In this document: positions 38,302 to 46,161 of the stretch, in pieces
Numbering within the stretch: position 1 is the first letter of the stretch
How the letters are laid out: the number at the start of each line of letters is the position of its first letter
Origin: Treponema sp.
Lineage (GTDB): Bacteria; Spirochaetota; Spirochaetia; Treponematales; Breznakiellaceae
Reading direction: 5' to 3'
Length of the DNA stretch: 62,936 bases
Assembly (NCBI GenBank): GCA_009777995.1
Contig: WRKT01000012.1
Span: forward strand, 1-62,936
The notes under the pieces: model-generated
Told to the model about the DNA's origin: nothing
The model's database searches: none
The model's input: the letters and a program-made list of their open reading frames with translations, nothing else
Program-made: the position numbers and the translations under genes

Positions 38302-38628
38302 TTAGCCTATCTCCAGAGCGATAGACAAGGCCTGTCCTAGTTCAGGCATTTTCTCTTCAGGGAGAACCCCCACATAATCTGTTAGCCTTGATTTTAAGAT
38401 GCTGATTAACTCATCACAACGTATAGCACTCGGATGCTTTAAGCCCTCTTCAATGCCTACCGGCACCTGGGTGCTTAAGCCATCGAAATTGGTATAAACA
38501 GGTGCACATATAAGGGTAGAATAAGCACTGTCGATAAGCTCCTGCCTTGAAACTATTATATATACCCTTTGCTTCTTAGTATCCGGTTTTGAAGCAAGAG
38601 AAATACGGTAGAGTTCTCCTCTCTTCAT
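38302..38628 (-). CDS. MazF/PemK-family toxin (endoribonuclease)
   Basis: A 108-aa protein: [46 protein letters not shown] and [18 protein letters not shown] match MazF-like mRNA interferases, which cut single-stranded RNA at short motifs. The R in the RxY/IIVSRQ region and the S/T near the third strand fit the fold. The start overlaps the antitoxin stop as ATGA. Function as a toxin is inferred from family and partner. Confidence 0.88.
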   Translation of the reverse strand: MKRGELYRISLASKPDTKKQRVYIIVSRQELIDSAYSTLICAPVYTNFDGLSTQVPVGIEEGLKHPSAIRCDELISILKSRLTDYVGVLPEEKMPELGQALSIALEIG

Positions 38629-38858
38629 TTCATGGCCTGAAATTCAAGGTTTTCTTCTGCTTCCTTGTTAAATCTCTTAGCATTGGCATTAATTATTTCC
38701 AAATCCCGCTTATTGCGCTCCTGTCGTTTCAGTTCATTTATATAGTGAACCAGCGCTTTCTCAATAAATTCCGAAACATTTCCGGCTTTGTTTATTATGG
38801 AAAGCTCTTCCAGTAAATTTGTGGACAAGGAAACTGATGTTTTTCTCTTAGTAATCAT
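38625..38858 (-). CDS. Ribbon-helix-helix antitoxin paired with MazF
   Basis: A 77-aa protein. [20 protein letters not shown] then [14 protein letters not shown] is a ribbon-helix-helix DNA-binding domain; the charged helical tail ([20 protein letters not shown]) would wrap the toxin. Just upstream (38859-38876) the minus strand has TAGTAC and TAGTAT in tandem around TTTGG, a possible operator for autoregulation. Only 12 bp separate it from the stop of the 184-aa gene upstream. Confidence 0.85.
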   Translation of the reverse strand: MITKRKTSVSLSTNLLEELSIINKAGNVSEFIEKALVHYINELKRQERNKRDLEIINANAKRFNKEAEENLEFQAMK

Positions 38859-38870
38859 ACTACCAAAGTA

Positions 38871-39425
38871 CTACTTTTTTTGGAGAATGTCAATCATACT
38901 TAGTGCAGGTTCTCTATTTTCCGGATCGGTGAATAATAGGTATTCTTCATTATCATAATCGTCATATTTTGTAACGATGTTATCGCAAGGTATGTTGTTA
39001 CGTTTTAAATTCAAATAAATTTCATATATTTGATCATAATTGTCTGTTCTAAAGATATAATCCCCAAAAAAATTATAGTCAACATTTTTTTCTATTATTT
39101 CTAATGTCATATTCTCATATTCTTCATATGTGTATAATTCGAAGGTCTGTGCATCATTAAGTTTCTCATTAAACTCTTCAATAGGTACATTTAAATTATC
39201 TCTCCTTTCTCTTCCCCCGGTTACTCTTCCCGATCCTTTTACACCGGCTAAACTCCATCTTACTTGAATATGTATTTTAATACTTGATATAGGTATATCA
39301 TTATTTTCTAATAAATTCTTAATTGCGATAATTTTATATTTCTTTGGTGATGAAAAAATTAATTTTTCTATATTGTCTTCATTAAGCGGCATTTTAGTAG
39401 ATATAATTTTATTGAGAAAAGGCAA
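38871..39425 (-). CDS. Hypothetical protein with two DUF2007-like halves
   Basis: A 184-aa soluble, acidic protein from an A/T-rich gene. Two halves share a pattern: KIIAIKNLLENNDIPISSIK and IYEIYLNLKRNNIPCDNIVT, each followed by a DYDNEEYLLF- or FELYTYEEYEN-like strand and a final helix. This recalls DUF2007-type 'putative signal transducing' domains, without certainty. The start is unclear: TTG 39425 or ATG 39392, neither with a Shine-Dalgarno. It precedes the antitoxin gene by 12 bp and may be part of the same transcript. Confidence 0.5.
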   Translation of the reverse strand: MPFLNKIISTKMPLNEDNIEKLIFSSPKKYKIIAIKNLLENNDIPISSIKIHIQVRWSLAGVKGSGRVTGGRERRDNLNVPIEEFNEKLNDAQTFELYTYEEYENMTLEIIEKNVDYNFFGDYIFRTDNYDQIYEIYLNLKRNNIPCDNIVTKYDDYDNEEYLLFTDPENREPALSMIDILQKK

Positions 39426-39525
39426 ATTTGTCTATAAAGCGTAATGATTCATAATTAATCTGTAGCATCGCCCCTATTTTAATTAGATTATGGAATCTGA
39501 CACCATATTTAACGTATATACGACA

Positions 39526-39547
39526 CATATATGACGCATATATGACG
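39526..39547. repeat. Two perfect 11-bp tandem repeats
   Basis: CATATATGACG occurs twice without a gap, preceded at 39513-39522 by the palindrome CGTATATACG. It lies in the intergenic stretch between the 184-aa gene (minus) and xth (plus), so it may be an operator for either. Confidence 0.6.
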
Positions 39548-39600
39548 TCACTCAGGAATTATACTGAACTGTCTATCTTTTCACTTCTTTAATTTTACGG

Positions 39601-39606
39601 TATACT
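39601..39606 (+). promoter_or_regulatory. Candidate -10 box for xth
   Basis: TATACT lies 12 nt before the xth ATG. If used, transcription would begin about 5 nt upstream of the start codon; no Shine-Dalgarno is present, so the mRNA would be almost leaderless. The -35 region (TTTTCA near 39578) is poor. Confidence 0.4.
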
Positions 39607-39618
39607 ACATCCACAAAA

Positions 39619-40410
39619 ATGCGTATTTTAAGCTGGAATGTTAACGGTATTAGAGCCGTTGAGAAGAAGGGTTTTATCTCTTGGATGGAAGATGAGGGGG
39701 CTGATGCGGTATGTCTTCAGGAAACCAAGGCAAGGCCCGAGCAATTATCCGCAGAACTAAAGGGGATTAGAAGCAAAACCGGTGAGCAATACCATGCTTA
39801 CTGGGCTTCTGCAAAAAAAGCAGGTTATTCAGGGGTGGCAATTTACTCTAAAATTAAACCCCTCGATGTAAGACCCCTTGGAGTAAGTGAATTTGATGAT
39901 GAAGGCAGGGTACTCCAGGCGGATTTCGAGGATTTTACCCTAATAAGCGCATACTTCCCCAATTCTCAGGACGGGGGGAAGCGTCTTGATTATAAACTTG
40001 GGTTTTGCTCTGCGATCATGGACCTTTGTAAAAAATACCGTAAGAAAAAACGGCATTTTATCCTTTCAGGGGATTATAATATTGCCCATACTGCTATAGA
40101 CCTTGCAAGGCCAAGGGAAAATGAAGGAAATGCAGGGTATCTGCCTGAGGAAAGGGCATGGATGGATACTTTTACGGGCGCAGGCTTTATCGATTCTTTC
40201 AGACACTTCCGGCCCGGGGAGACAGGTCATTATAGCTGGTGGTCATATAGGCTAAATGCAAGGGAGCGGAATGTGGGGTGGAGAATCGACTATCATGGTA
40301 TAGACCCCGAGTTCCTGCCAAAGGTAAAGTCTTCTATAATCCGCCCCGATGTTCACGGCTCTGATCATTGTCCAATCGAAATTACATTGGATTTAAAGGC
40401 CGGCCTTTAA
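39619..40410 (+). CDS. xth: Exodeoxyribonuclease III / AP endonuclease
   Basis: A 263-aa Exo III-type enzyme that cleaves abasic sites in base excision repair. MRILSWNVNGIRAVEKKGF, CLQETKARPEQL (metal-binding Glu), YSGVAIYSK, LSGDYNIAH (catalytic Asp/Asn) and the final GSDHCPIEI (catalytic His) are all present. No Shine-Dalgarno precedes ATG 39619. First gene of a plus-strand run; its stop overlaps the rhomboid start as TAATG. Confidence 0.95.
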   Translation: MRILSWNVNGIRAVEKKGFISWMEDEGADAVCLQETKARPEQLSAELKGIRSKTGEQYHAYWASAKKAGYSGVAIYSKIKPLDVRPLGVSEFDDEGRVLQADFEDFTLISAYFPNSQDGGKRLDYKLGFCSAIMDLCKKYRKKKRHFILSGDYNIAHTAIDLARPRENEGNAGYLPEERAWMDTFTGAGFIDSFRHFRPGETGHYSWWSYRLNARERNVGWRIDYHGIDPEFLPKVKSSIIRPDVHGSDHCPIEITLDLKAGL

Positions 40411-40976
40411 TGAGAATCAGGTATAATTCCCCCACCGTTCTTACCTTCGCCTTTATCAGCGCACTTGTTTTGATTCTATCGCAAACTGTAATGCGCACTT
40501 TAACCATTCAGTGGTTTGTGGTTCCGGGCAGAGACGGATTCTCAGCAGGGAATTTTCGTCACTGGGTTACCCTTGTTACCCATGTCCTCGGTCATGCAGG
40601 CTGGCTTCATCTTGTATCAAACTTCTCCTTCATACTTTTAATTGGACCAATACTCGAAGAAATTTACGGCTCTGCCTCCCTTTTTATAATGATTTTTATA
40701 ACAGCTCTTGTTACAGGCATTCTAAATGTCCTCTTTTTCAATTCCGGTTTGTTAGGCGCAAGCGGAGTGGTATTCATGATGATACTCCTTGCATCGTTTA
40801 CAAACTTTAATAGGGGCGAGATACCTCTTACCTTCATCCTTGTTTTAATTCTCTACCTTGGAAGGGAACTTTTCGATACATTTGGTGCCGAGGCTAATAA
40901 TATTTCTCAATTCGCACATATCGTAGGCGGCTTTATAGGCAGTCTTTTCGGCTTTTTTCGCGTGCCAAGACGTTAA
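40410..40976 (+). CDS. Rhomboid-family intramembrane serine protease
   Basis: A 188-aa six-helix membrane protease that cleaves substrates within the membrane. HAGWLHLVSNFSFILLIGPI is the H...N motif of helix 2; the catalytic serine is S118 in GASGVVFMM and the catalytic histidine H170 in SQFAHIVGGFIGSLFG. ATG 40410 is chosen since it overlaps the xth stop; an earlier in-frame ATG lies inside xth. Substrates are unknown. Confidence 0.9.
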   Translation: MRIRYNSPTVLTFAFISALVLILSQTVMRTLTIQWFVVPGRDGFSAGNFRHWVTLVTHVLGHAGWLHLVSNFSFILLIGPILEEIYGSASLFIMIFITALVTGILNVLFFNSGLLGASGVVFMMILLASFTNFNRGEIPLTFILVLILYLGRELFDTFGAEANNISQFAHIVGGFIGSLFGFFRVPRR

Positions 40977-40985
40977 GGAGGATAT

Positions 40986-41597
40986 ATGAAAAAGGAATTT
41001 CTATCGTATAATACGGTTCGTAACAATGCGCTTAAGCTCGCACATCGTATTTATCATGAAGGTTTTATTCCTGATGTGATCTACGCCTCCCTTAGAGGCG
41101 GAGCATATCTTGCAAATGTAATTAGCGAGTATTATAAAATTATCAGGGTGCATGAGAGGCCGGTTTACTATGCCGCTGTTGTTGCAAGGTCGTATACCGG
41201 AGTGCGTGAGGCAGGAAAGGTTAAGGTTGAGGGCTGGACTTATTCACCTGAGTATCTTAGAACAGGTGATAAGGTTTTATTGGTTGATGATATTTTTGAT
41301 TCGGGAAATACCATAAATTATCTAATGAGTGATATAATCGAGAAGGGTGTCCCAAGAGAAGACATTAAGATAGCAGTCCATGACTATAAATACTTCATAA
41401 ATAAATCCGAGCAATTACCAATACACCCCGATTATTGGTGCAGAAAGCATGAAATCGCATCCGAAAATGATGATATCTGGATTCATTATTCAAGCCATGA
41501 ACTGACAGGTCTTAGCAAAGAGGAACTTGAAGAGTATTACTATAAAGATGATCCTGCTCTAAGAGAAGTGCTTGGAGTATTACACAAAGACAAGTAA
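40986..41597 (+). CDS. Purine-type phosphoribosyltransferase
   Basis: A 203-aa cytoplasmic type I phosphoribosyltransferase. The PRPP-binding motif is KVLLVDDIFDSGNTINYL; FIPDVIYASLRGGAYLANVI is the N-terminal loop. The end (PDYWCRKHEIASENDDIWIHYSSHE) resembles hypoxanthine/xanthine-type salvage enzymes, with W and D/E residues near the base pocket. The base specificity cannot be assigned. AAGGAGG precedes the ATG; the stop overlaps rnhB as TAATG. Confidence 0.85.
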   Translation: MKKEFLSYNTVRNNALKLAHRIYHEGFIPDVIYASLRGGAYLANVISEYYKIIRVHERPVYYAAVVARSYTGVREAGKVKVEGWTYSPEYLRTGDKVLLVDDIFDSGNTINYLMSDIIEKGVPREDIKIAVHDYKYFINKSEQLPIHPDYWCRKHEIASENDDIWIHYSSHELTGLSKEELEEYYYKDDPALREVLGVLHKDK

Positions 41598-42196
41598 TGA
41601 AAGCGGCTTTTATTTGCGGGCTCGATGAAGCAGGCAGGGGGCCTTTAGCAGGGCCTGTCTGCTCTGCCGCAGTGATTCTTGGAGAGGGTTTCCCTTCATC
41701 AATTTTAAATGATTCAAAAAAGTTAAGTTCATTAAAACGGGAAGAATTAAAATTAATTATTTTTAAGGAAGCTTATTCCTGGGGCCTTGGTTGGGTTTCA
41801 GCTGCAGAAATAGACGAAATAAATATTCACAATGCAAGCCTCCTTTCAATGAAGAGGGCATTTCAGTCAATGCTTAAAGCAGGAGAGGATGCAGGTAAAG
41901 CCTTAGTCCCGGATGAAATAAGGGCAATTGTCGACGGCCTTTTTAACCCTGACCTTCCTATACCCTGCGAGGCTGTCGTAAAAGCAGACAGTAAAGTCCC
42001 CGAAGTAATGGCAGCATCAATATTAGCAAAAACTGCAAGAGACCGTTTAATGGAATACTACGCTCTTTTTTATCCCGAGTATGGATATGAAAGACATAAG
42101 GGGTATCCGACTAAGGCACATAGGGAAGCAATTATACGTCATGGCCCCTCTCCAATTCAAAGAATGAGCTTCGGTAATTTTCCGGATATGACATGA
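41597..42196 (+). CDS. rnhB: Ribonuclease HII
   Basis: A 199-aa endonuclease that removes ribonucleotides from DNA. CGLDEAGRGPLAGPVCSAAV carries the first two acidic residues; NDSKKLS, VKADSKVPEVMAASILAKTARD and YGYERHKGYPTKAH complete the active site. It overlaps both neighbours (TAATG before, ATGA after). Confidence 0.96.
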   Translation: MKAAFICGLDEAGRGPLAGPVCSAAVILGEGFPSSILNDSKKLSSLKREELKLIIFKEAYSWGLGWVSAAEIDEINIHNASLLSMKRAFQSMLKAGEDAGKALVPDEIRAIVDGLFNPDLPIPCEAVVKADSKVPEVMAASILAKTARDRLMEYYALFYPEYGYERHKGYPTKAHREAIIRHGPSPIQRMSFGNFPDMT

Positions 42197-44475
42197 AGAA
42201 AAACCGTTCCCTGCTTTATGCTTCAGCCTTTGGAGTACTGCTTCTTATCTTTGCACTGTCCCTGCCCGAGGCTCTTTTTGAGCATTCATACTCTCCGGTT
42301 CTTTACGACAGGGAGGGGAGGCTCCTAGGGGCCAGAGTTGCTTCCGATGGACAGTGGCGCTTCCCTGAATCGGGTGAGTTAAACGAAAAGTTTGTCATTT
42401 CCCTAATCGAAGCAGAGGATCGCAGGTTTAGGCGGCATCCCGGAGTTGATCCGATAGCGGCAGTAAGGGCTCTTGTGCAGAATGTTCAAAGGGGGAGGGT
42501 GGTCTCAGGCGCATCGACTATTACGATGCAGACAATTCGCCTTTCAAGGGGCAGCCGTAAGCGCACCGCCTTGGAGAAGGCTGTGGAAGCAGTGCTTGCC
42601 CTGCGTTTAGAAATTGGCAAATCCAAAGACAGTATCCTTTCACTTTATGCGGCCAATGCTCCCTTCGGTGCTAATGTCGTAGGATTAGAAGCCGCCGCAT
42701 GGAGATGGTTCGGCAGGAGTTCATCCGATCTCTCCTGGGCGGAGGCTGCAACCCTTGCCGTGCTTCCAAACAGCCCGGGCCTTATTCATCCGGGGCGCAA
42801 TCGTGCGGCCCTCGGTAATAGGCGCGATGCCCTTCTGCACAGGCTCTATGCAAGGGGCCGCTTCGATGAAGAAACCTTCTTTCTCTCCCTTGCAGAGCCT
42901 CTTCCAAATCAGCCTCTTCCATTGCCCCGTCTTGCTCCACATCTTCTTGATACTCTTATTTTTGAAGCAGATAATACCGGTATTCCAAGTTTTCACACAA
43001 CTATAGACAGGGACATACAAGAGAGAACTATAGCAATCCTTGAAAGAGCATCGAATCGCTTTGCGAATAACGGAATAATGAATGGGGCTGCTATTATCAT
43101 AAATACTCAAACAGGGGAAGTTGCAGCTTATGTCGGTAATACAGATACTCCCCATGGCGGCGCAGTAGACATTATCAATTCTTGGCGAAGCTCAGGAAGT
43201 TTATTGAAACCCTTTCTGTATGCTGCAATGCTTGATTCGGGAGACATTCTTCCATCATCGCTTGTTTCGGATATTCCTACACGTGTTGGAAGTTTCAGCC
43301 CGCAGAATATGACGAGAACCTATCTTGGAGTGGTGCCTGCAGATGAGGCCCTGGCTCGTTCACTCAATGTTCCTGCGGCAAGAATGTTAAGAGTCTACGG
43401 TGTTGATCGTTTCGCCCGCTACCTGCGCTCCCTCGGGCTGACAACCCTGTTTCGGCATGGGAATGATTACGGCCTTCCCTTAGTTTTGGGCGGAGCAGAA
43501 GTAACCCTTAGGGAAATAACGGACCTTTACGCGGGCCTTGGAAGGGCGGCGAGTATGGAAATGGAGGGCCTGATTTCTCCGGGTGCCGCATGGCTCACCC
43601 TTAACGCCCTCCTCCTTGGAGTTCGTCCGGGCGATGAGGCAATCTGGCAGGAGTATGCAAGTGCAAGGCGCATTGCCTGGAAGACGGGGACGAGCTTCGG
43701 TTTTCGTGATGCCTGGGCCATTGGCGTTACGCCAAATTGGACAGTCGGTGTCTGGATAGGAAATGCCTCGGGTGCGGGAAGACCTGAATTAAGGAGTACG
43801 GTTACGGCGGCTCCTGTGCTCTTTGAGATTTTTTCAAGTCTGGATGCGGTGGGGTGGGGAAGTTCATCGGGGCCGACCTGGTTCCTTCAGCCGACTGCAG
43901 AGTTAAGGCAGGTTGAGACCTGCGCTGCGTCCGGCTTTCCTGCAGGGCTCCATTGCGAGAGGATCAGGGTTTTTGATATTCCAAGAAATGCTCCTGCTCA
44001 CAGGGCTTGTCCCTACTGTCAAACCATAATTCTTAACGAGGGTCTTGACTTTAGGATTACTTTAGGGCCCGGGAGCAGTGCAATTGCAGTTGAGCAGAAA
44101 TGGTTCGTCCTTCCCCCTGCGGAGGAGTGGTATTATCGCCGACATAATCTTGACTATAAACCTCTGCCTCCTCTTGAAAGAACCTTTGATATTAATCCCG
44201 GAGCTGTACTTGCCCTCTTTAATCCCGAGCCGGGTGCAGAGGTTTTTATACCAAGGGAGCTTGACGGAAGGGAAGGCAGGATAGTTTTTTCTGCTGCGCA
44301 TAGAAATGTAGGAGAAATTATTTACTGGCATTTAGATGAAGACTATCTTGGTTTCACACAAAACTTCCATGAGATGGAAGCAAGAGCCGGCCCCGGTCTT
44401 CGCAATTTAACTCTGGTAGATGGAAGCGGTAATATCCTTCAGCGACAATTTACTGTTTTAAGCGGAGCGGATTAA
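42193..44475 (+). CDS. pbpC: Penicillin-binding protein 1C
   Basis: A 760-aa bifunctional peptidoglycan synthase. An N-terminal membrane anchor (residues 6-28) precedes the GT51 domain (SLIEAEDRRFRRHPGVDPIA, GASTITMQTIRLSRG). The transpeptidase has S336-x-x-K (SGSLLKP), an SLN-type motif (ARSLNVPAAR) and KTGTS (WKTGTSFGFRDAW). A C-terminal BiPBP_C domain is present with cysteines (CAASGFPAGLHCE, ACPYC). PbpC is often next to an A2M gene in other bacteria; here the A2M is about 22 kb away. The start overlaps the rnhB stop as ATGA. Confidence 0.95.
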   Translation: MKKNRSLLYASAFGVLLLIFALSLPEALFEHSYSPVLYDREGRLLGARVASDGQWRFPESGELNEKFVISLIEAEDRRFRRHPGVDPIAAVRALVQNVQRGRVVSGASTITMQTIRLSRGSRKRTALEKAVEAVLALRLEIGKSKDSILSLYAANAPFGANVVGLEAAAWRWFGRSSSDLSWAEAATLAVLPNSPGLIHPGRNRAALGNRRDALLHRLYARGRFDEETFFLSLAEPLPNQPLPLPRLAPHLLDTLIFEADNTGIPSFHTTIDRDIQERTIAILERASNRFANNGIMNGAAIIINTQTGEVAAYVGNTDTPHGGAVDIINSWRSSGSLLKPFLYAAMLDSGDILPSSLVSDIPTRVGSFSPQNMTRTYLGVVPADEALARSLNVPAARMLRVYGVDRFARYLRSLGLTTLFRHGNDYGLPLVLGGAEVTLREITDLYAGLGRAASMEMEGLISPGAAWLTLNALLLGVRPGDEAIWQEYASARRIAWKTGTSFGFRDAWAIGVTPNWTVGVWIGNASGAGRPELRSTVTAAPVLFEIFSSLDAVGWGSSSGPTWFLQPTAELRQVETCAASGFPAGLHCERIRVFDIPRNAPAHRACPYCQTIILNEGLDFRITLGPGSSAIAVEQKWFVLPPAEEWYYRRHNLDYKPLPPLERTFDINPGAVLALFNPEPGAEVFIPRELDGREGRIVFSAAHRNVGEIIYWHLDEDYLGFTQNFHEMEARAGPGLRNLTLVDGSGNILQRQFTVLSGAD

Positions 44476-44492
44476 AAGAATTTACTATATCG

Positions 44493-44520
44493 TTGACAAT
44501 TATTAAATCCATTGTATAAT
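44493..44520 (+). promoter_or_regulatory. Strong sigma-70 promoter for the 523-aa lipoprotein
   Basis: TTGACA (44493-44498), a 16-nt spacer, then TATAAT (44515-44520): both consensus hexamers exact. Transcription would start near 44527, giving a 27-nt leader with AAGGAG before GTG 44554. Confidence 0.85.
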
Positions 44521-44553
44521 TTTATAGTGGTAAAAACCGCGAAGGAGATTTCT

Positions 44554-46125
44554 GTGAAGAAAGGTAAAATTGTTTTGGTAATGTCAGTAATCTTATTGGC
44601 ATTAAGCATGGCTTTCATTTCTTGCGATAGTGATGACAGTGAGCGCTATGAGCCTCTTGTTATTCGCGGGAGAATTGACGGGAGGCCCAGTGAAATAATT
44701 TTCAGAACCAATAGAACTATTAGCCGCTCTACGGTAATGACTCCTGAAACAGGAGATAGCTTTGAGATACTCTTTACCGATGTTAATCCGCCGGATGTGA
44801 TTTTACGCGGTACTATTCGGGTTATCGGAATGTATCTAACCTTTTTTCCTTCAGGGGGAGGCCAAGAATTTTACGGAAGTCTATCAGGTAATTATGTAAA
44901 CATTCACAGCATCCCTCTTTCCGATGGAATCCAGGTGAGCTTCACGCGCCCGGGAGTAAGTACGGGTACGGGCGGCGGCAGTCGTCAGTACGACAGAAGG
45001 CCCGAGGGTCATGGCGAGACTTACATTATAACAGGTAGCGACAATGAGTTTACTGCCACATTGGAAGGTGTGATTATTGGAGAAGCTAATCAGCCAATTC
45101 AAGATATTATTGATGCGATTAGAATACATGCAAATAATGCTCAATATCCTAATATTCAGTTAGCAGAAGACGGAAAAATCCTTGACATTGGCACTGCTTC
45201 AATAAGCTTTAATAATGATCCCGGAGTTTCTGATAGTATTACTTGGGGCACTATAATTCTTCGCGGCAGTATTACATCAGCAAATACTGAGTCTTTAAAA
45301 GGAACAATACTTGTTTTAAATGAAATTGAGCTATTGAGTTATGCAGATATCGCGAATACAGGTAACCTAGGAAACGCTGTAATGGTTATTCAGAATTATG
45401 CGTCCGGATGGGTTGCTTTAACTGAAAGCACAATAACAGCAACAAATGGTGTAGCAGTTCATAATTTTGGCGCAGGTCATATTTCAATCGACGATACAAT
45501 AGTTACTGCGACTACTGGAGTGGCAGTTCAAAACGATGGCAGTAATTCCGCTGCTATAGCCATAAATGGTCAGGTTTCTTCAGGAAGCGGTATACCTGTA
45601 AAAAATATTGGTGACGGTGGTAGAATTAATATTGGGCCGGTAGGTATTATCTCCGCAGTAGATGTTGTGGCAGTCTTGAATACTGATGGAAGTGGGTGGG
45701 TACAAATCGAAGGCACAGTTACAACGACAGGTCCTGTAGCAGTTGAGAATGAAAGATATGTTGCCATGTACTCAGGTACAGTTTCAGCGGCGGCAGGGGG
45801 AGTGGCGATTGCAAATACTAAACTGGATAGTTATATTGCTTTTGGCTCAAACCCCACCCTGGAGGGCAGAATAACTTTTGTGAATGCTAATAATTATATT
45901 TCTATTACGACCGCAGGTACTCCTGATTTTAATTTTAAGCCTGAGCCAAGTAATAAGAAATACTTGCTAGACTTTGCTACACCACCGGAGGGTGAAATTG
46001 CCGTTACGAATGGAAAAGGATTCAGCAATTTCTTTGTCTTGGTTGACAGTGACGGAGATGAACTCGATAATTTCGAGCTAGTAGAAGACGGGGATGATCT
46101 AAAGATTGTTGCTGTAGGACCCTAA
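44554..46125 (+). CDS. Repetitive beta-solenoid-like lipoprotein
   Basis: A 523-aa protein with signal VKKGKIVLVMSVILLALSMA then FISC, lipidated on Cys 24 (start numbered from GTG 44554, 7 nt after AAGGAG). After about 120 residues, repeats of 20-30 residues with a 'G-VAVxN-G-G-I-I' pattern follow: GVAVHNFGAGHISI, GVAVQNDGSNSAAIAI, GIPVKNIGDGGRINI, VVAVLNTDGSGWVQIEG, GPVAVENERYVAMYSG, GGVAIANTK. This suggests a right-handed beta-helix exposed in the envelope. It stands behind a near-perfect promoter, so it should be abundant. No named family is recognised. Confidence 0.75.
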   Translation: MKKGKIVLVMSVILLALSMAFISCDSDDSERYEPLVIRGRIDGRPSEIIFRTNRTISRSTVMTPETGDSFEILFTDVNPPDVILRGTIRVIGMYLTFFPSGGGQEFYGSLSGNYVNIHSIPLSDGIQVSFTRPGVSTGTGGGSRQYDRRPEGHGETYIITGSDNEFTATLEGVIIGEANQPIQDIIDAIRIHANNAQYPNIQLAEDGKILDIGTASISFNNDPGVSDSITWGTIILRGSITSANTESLKGTILVLNEIELLSYADIANTGNLGNAVMVIQNYASGWVALTESTITATNGVAVHNFGAGHISIDDTIVTATTGVAVQNDGSNSAAIAINGQVSSGSGIPVKNIGDGGRINIGPVGIISAVDVVAVLNTDGSGWVQIEGTVTTTGPVAVENERYVAMYSGTVSAAAGGVAIANTKLDSYIAFGSNPTLEGRITFVNANNYISITTAGTPDFNFKPEPSNKKYLLDFATPPEGEIAVTNGKGFSNFFVLVDSDGDELDNFELVEDGDDLKIVAVGP

Positions 46126-46133
46126 GTAATCAA

Positions 46134-46160
46134 AGAGGGGGGTGCCTGTCACCCCCTCCC
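46134..46160. terminator. Hairpin between convergent genes
   Basis: GGGGGTG (38-44 side) pairs with CACCCCC across a CCTGT loop, 12 nt after the lipoprotein stop and directly before the MCP stop on the other strand. The stem is G/C-rich (7-8 bp); neither side has a good U-tract, so termination would be inefficient or Rho-assisted. Confidence 0.5.
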
Positions 46161-46161
46161 G

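Noticed and set aside
38069..38305. 78-aa plus-strand ORF across the palindrome array
   Set aside because: Translation of hairpins; repeated LRVNCSML is only the direct repeat in protein form.
42721..43155. 144-aa minus-strand ORF
   Set aside because: Antisense to pbpC; no features of its own.
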